Assembly: GCA_030043815.1 (NCBI GenBank)
Contig: JASHWX010000141.1
Location: 1 to 5,705, forward strand
Direction of reading: 5' to 3'
Source: Candidatus Rhabdochlamydia sp.
Lineage (GTDB): Bacteria > Chlamydiota > Chlamydiia > Chlamydiales > Rhabdochlamydiaceae
Length of the DNA stretch: 5,705 nt
The position numbers and the translations under genes are program-made. Positions within the stretch are counted from its first letter, which is position 1, and every line of letters begins with the position of its first letter. This document shows, one piece after another, positions 4,101 to 5,705 of this stretch. The notes under the pieces were generated by a model, which had not been told where the DNA came from, made no database searches, and saw nothing but the letters and a program-made list of their open reading frames with translations.

Positions 4101-5705
4101 GTCTTCATAAATGTGCTTGATGGTGAAGAATCGGCTCACATTGTCCACTAATTTATCGCGTTCTTCTACGGCCTTCTTCCTCCAGTTTTCACTGTTCGGA
4201 GTAGATTCCTCAGGCTTCTTCATCACTTCCTTTAAAGCATCAATATTCTCTGCGTAAATCGCTTCCGATGAGTCCGAGAGTTTTTTCCCTGAATTGAAAT
4301 GAGGGATTCTAAACCCGCTGATCGTGATGTTCAGCATGTCAGCTACTGAAACGAGCTCTTTGAATTGACTCCAGACGCCTCCCCAAGAAGTAAAACCGTT
4401 TTGGATGCCGTTTTTAAAGGCGTTGATCATTGCGATGAGTTTTGACTTAGGCTGTGCAAACGGCGCGGTATTGCCCATCTTGTCCATCTGAGCCAAGCCT
4501 TCCTCCATTCCCCACAGCAAGATCGATGAAATCGCACCTGCAGCTTTTCCGGAAAGAGCTTGGCCCCCTTCAGAAAGCATGGTGTTGAGCAAATTGCCGC
4601 ACCACTGCAAGAATGGAGCAAAGTTCCCTCCTGCTGCAGGTGCAGCGGCTCCTCTTCTTCCTGCAGGCTGAGTGTTTATGCCGAGGGCTTGTTGCACAGA
4701 TTCAACTTTTGAGTACAGTGAATCGATGGCGTCGTAGACTCTTTCTGTTGTCGGCCGGATAACATTTTCTCCGAAGCGGTAACCCAACCCATAATAACCA
4801 TTGTAGTACTTTTCGATGATCTCTTTAACAGGCCCAATTTGATCGAGCATTGTATCATAATCGGGTAGAACATCGCGGCGAAACTGGGATAGTTGATCAA
4901 GAAATGCCACAAGCTTTCTGCGGTCTTCGATATCAAGGGGCAATTCGGGACACTTGAAAACGTCGCGTTCCCGCCGACCCATCGCGTGGATGTCTTCTTG
5001 AAGTTTTGTACTTAATTCTCTGATTTTTGCATCTTTCTTATCAATAACGGCTCTTTCTAATTGGATCATTCCCTCATTGACAAATTGAAGCAGAGTATGG
5101 CCGATTTTGTTTGCCTTTTTATCGGCTATGTTGAGTACGGTGTCAGCCATGGGCCCTAATCTGCCTTGCAGGATATCGGCAACACGCCCAGCTGCGCCGT
5201 GAAGGTCCTGGTAATATTTTCCCAAAGTGAGTCGCGCGTTTTGGATTTCCGCATTCATCGCATCGCGATCGCCAAGGGGATAGTTGTTAAGGCGATGGAG
5301 AAAGGTGCGCAGGATTTGCTCGTGTTCTGAAGTTAACGGTTTTTGAGCGAATATTTCAGCTTTTCTTGAGAGAAGTGCGGGTATGATCTTTTTGAGCTCC
5401 GCGACCGCCTGTTTGAAAGCTGCATCATCGGGCAGGTTTAAAGCATTGAAGAGCGCTTCTAACGCCAAATGGGTCTCTTCGAGTAATATGTCCGCAGTCT
5501 TTGTGATCGTTTGGTCGACCAAATTGCCTATATGCTTGAGATCATTGTAAACAAATCCTTTGCTGTTCTCTATCGCGTTGTCGATGATCGAATTTAACTG
5601 TTGCAGACTCTCGCGGAAAGCTGGGGATGCAACTAAATAGCGTTTGAGCTGCTCTAAGAAAGCGGGATTGATCTGACGAAGGTCATGAGGAAATTGCTGT
5701 TTGAT
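1164..5705 (-). CDS. Giant helical repeat protein, 1513 visible residues (N-terminus off right edge), function unknown
   Basis: The frame runs from the right edge to the TAA at 1166-1164 without a stop. The first start-like codon is a TTG at 5522, but 61 good in-frame codons precede it (KQQFPHDLRQINPAF..), so the true start is outside the window. Residues here are numbered from the edge. The protein is rich in Leu, Lys, Glu and Gln, almost entirely helical in pattern, and has coiled-coil-like stretches. It shows no signal peptide, clear membrane span or enzyme motif. Landmarks in order: PAFxExL repeat (14-34), Leu/Gly helix modules (177-217, 371-408), Tyr/Gly patch YYNGYYGLGYRFG (300-312), Pro/Ala linker (347-365), aromatic-rich segment (574-612), and C-terminal helical repeats (about 900-1380). 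The C-terminus ends ..MRGKKA. A scaffold or secreted host-interacting protein is possible but is inference. The left-edge protein shares motifs with it. Confidence 0.93.
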   Translation of the reverse strand: MKQQFPHDLRQINPAFLEQLKRYLVASPAFRESLQQLNSIIDNAIENSKGFVYNDLKHIGNLVDQTITKTADILLEETHLALEALFNALNLPDDAAFKQAVAELKKIIPALLSRKAEIFAQKPLTSEHEQILRTFLHRLNNYPLGDRDAMNAEIQNARLTLGKYYQDLHGAAGRVADILQGRLGPMADTVLNIADKKANKIGHTLLQFVNEGMIQLERAVIDKKDAKIRELSTKLQEDIHAMGRRERDVFKCPELPLDIEDRRKLVAFLDQLSQFRRDVLPDYDTMLDQIGPVKEIIEKYYNGYYGLGYRFGENVIRPTTERVYDAIDSLYSKVESVQQALGINTQPAGRRGAAAPAAGGNFAPFLQWCGNLLNTMLSEGGQALSGKAAGAISSILLWGMEEGLAQMDKMGNTAPFAQPKSKLIAMINAFKNGIQNGFTSWGGVWSQFKELVSVADMLNITISGFRIPHFNSGKKLSDSSEAIYAENIDALKEVMKKPEESTPNSENWRKKAVEERDKLVDNVSRFFTIKHIYEDVCGLKPTSEGFYMKLLVDSATSETKLKSLFFEELDKKNIGFFTWLNAKFQYFIFSKILKHFASNAITYYFKTIFDYIEKNEGTNFESLRTLESNNIIRYLTILGGVYERIAKNDNPTHKIDEMVLKELDQKDANLGHNVKDLYDSFAQEIIQKATGNRILAWAVKKFIPHPEEMVSSLVDKTVGALQDNGGYALTYVIKDQLKEILKLLQEQVKQKNRSSDDDPILLEHQDQNKQIVKNLFEILPMTKCQSRVELKDTVERTFSLSRFVQGVENAAFIEQVVEKVTNLLALSIQTLAKPDQFYKLTYQFASLANRAFDVGQNYTSKQRSEVENQVPKLGSQILRLSVTRAVEEYLDFSGEEQQAETNRKIKELKDRAENYIGLMKDSLTELNAPNADFSSPASLNRIDKICETTRKFQKNSNKVHFEVRSAEANSYDKGEIRKQYADMAEHARPLVQTLTRMKLYSSKLEETKTIREKLKIALDFLRAIPLRLAGPGGATPEALSACETDLQKVDTLLKDLRKICPNLDNKQENEAADSAHALTEMQERQIRALQGSNLIEMIANNAHALTAMPTLTKARNEKIAELKRKIQGATANSLELREQLSSHLKAMEDASEEGKATEARIAFRGLLNDRARIHASDVAAWQRFVQEGQNDALIRPIFNDQMDLIRLNATKERNKKHIEDLQGLIDRVPAELKEPLSHLLQTLAASNLPEQIETVREKYLDLIRKSHLSLLLNKISQENRLIANHLIDRRKIKEKNDFFAEQAKPHSLLNQIANEKKQHLVLILSSELKNRFAMLKQQIQSAFNRDGHLLPLLIGKIEAMEDASTSDAVDKAYAEFLNLRAQATAAVLGNAEYHAIFREIQGAIDRSGFLDTNGNLERNAKEAIKRSITQAEQHLNTFNAKKDEIVKQMGYLNYMPVDMKGAVLDLVTQFVYSRVYERMEGFIKFVKREDTQRYGMLNHMFLIPYLEMRGKKA
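1566..1703 (-). repeat. Helical repeat copy R3 in the giant protein (residues 1335-1380)
   Basis: This unit starts LKQQIQSA and carries IEAMEDAS (1357-1364), ending EFLNLR. Against copy R1 the first 30 residues align without a gap, with about 13 identities, including LK..IQ.A and AMEDAS. The unit codes for three short helices. It is a protein-level repeat; only short blocks such as ATGGAAGATGC remain identical in the DNA, so the duplication is old. Confidence 0.65.
1917..2045 (-). repeat. Helical repeat copy R2 in the giant protein (residues 1221-1263)
   Basis: This is the most diverged of the three core copies. It starts LQGLIDRV, preceded by KKHIED, and carries ELKEPLSHL, which matches ELREQLSSHL of copy R1. 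It ends KYLDLI, matching EFLNLR of R3. It is about 3-4 residues shorter than R1 and R3 before the ELKE block, and AMEDAS is replaced by LAASNL. Confidence 0.55.
2205..2342 (-). repeat. Helical repeat copy R1 in the giant protein (residues 1122-1167)
   Basis: This unit starts LKRKIQGA, preceded by NEKIAE, and carries ELREQLSSHL then LKAMEDAS (1144-1151), ending AFRGLL. It is the best reference copy because it shares AMEDAS with R3 and ELxExLS with R2. An earlier segment NRKIKELK (residues 902-909, near 3002-2979) matches the start of this unit and may be a fourth, more decayed copy. Confidence 0.65.
2322..2483 (-). repeat. Two 81-bp (27-residue) tandem units starting AHALT
   Basis: Two adjacent units begin AHALTEMQ (residue 1075) and AHALTAMP (residue 1102). 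At DNA level 2463-2483 and 2382-2402 agree at 18 of 21 bases, so this duplication is more recent or better conserved than the longer repeats. The rest of each unit has diverged. The second unit runs into copy R1. Confidence 0.55.
4482..4595 (-). repeat. Leu/Gly helix module, second copy (residues 371-408)
   Basis: The module follows a Pro/Ala linker (AAAPAAGG, 353-360) and reads NLLNTMLSEGGQALSG.. to LLWGMEEGLAQMD. It resembles residues 177-217 of the same protein (DILQGRL.. to LLQFVNEGMIQLE, bases 5055-5177), most clearly at the end, where LL-x3-[NE]EG-[ML]-x-Q-[LM]-[ED] is shared. It also resembles residues 104-127 of the left-edge protein. Copies are diverged and gapped, so homology is likely but not certain. 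Confidence 0.4.
5604..5669 (-). repeat. PAFxExL repeat, period 14 residues, in the giant protein
   Basis: NPAFLEQL (residues 13-20) and SPAFRESL (27-34) are 14 residues apart. The coding blocks at 5658-5666 and 5616-5624 differ at one of nine bases. Both lie upstream of the TTG at 5522, which supports this stretch being translated. A similar DPQYQHLL occurs in the left-edge protein at residues 142-149. Confidence 0.5.

Noticed and set aside
5510..5523. 14-bp perfect palindrome TTTGGTCGACCAAA sharing the GTCGAC core with the intergenic palindrome
   Set aside because: It lies inside the giant coding frame; about 0.3 such palindromes are expected by chance in this length, so it is not evidence of a second operator.

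Overview
The window holds three protein-coding regions packed almost without gaps. Two run leftward and are cut by the window edges; one runs rightward and is complete. No rRNA, tRNA, CRISPR array, insertion sequence or transposase was seen. The only intergenic stretch is 78 bp (469-546). The organism is a bacterium of moderate GC (mid-40s percent by eye). The very long helical, Lys/Glu/Gln-rich protein with no recognisable enzyme domain is the type found in host-associated Gram-negatives such as environmental Chlamydiae or Legionella-like bacteria. That placement is a weak inference, because nothing in the window is diagnostic.

Layout. (1) 1-468, minus: the first 156 residues of an unrecognised Ala/Gly/Pro-rich protein whose C-terminus lies beyond the left edge. 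(2) 469-546: a divergent control region with two overlapping sigma70-like promoters and a perfect 16-bp palindrome between them. (3) 547-1167, plus: mazG, a nucleoside triphosphate pyrophosphohydrolase of 206 aa. Its N-terminal metal site is intact and its C-terminal MazG domain is eroded; its mRNA is probably leaderless. (4) 1164-5705, minus: 1513 visible residues of a giant helical repeat protein. Its frame stays open to the right edge, so the real start lies outside the window. Its stop overlaps the mazG stop by 4 bp, and a strong hairpin inside the mazG 3' end is placed to terminate its transcript.

How the parts relate. mazG looks like a housekeeping gene lying between two members of what may be one lineage-specific protein family. 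Several short motifs are shared between the left fragment and the giant protein: a Pro/Ala linker, a following Leu/Gly helix module, and a P-x-[FY]-x-x-x-L motif. The giant protein itself contains three to four diverged copies of a helical repeat of about 50 residues near its C-terminus, plus shorter repeats. It may be a structural scaffold or a host-interacting protein, but its function cannot be assigned from sequence. The paralogy of the two proteins and the internal repeat architecture are the most novel signals here.
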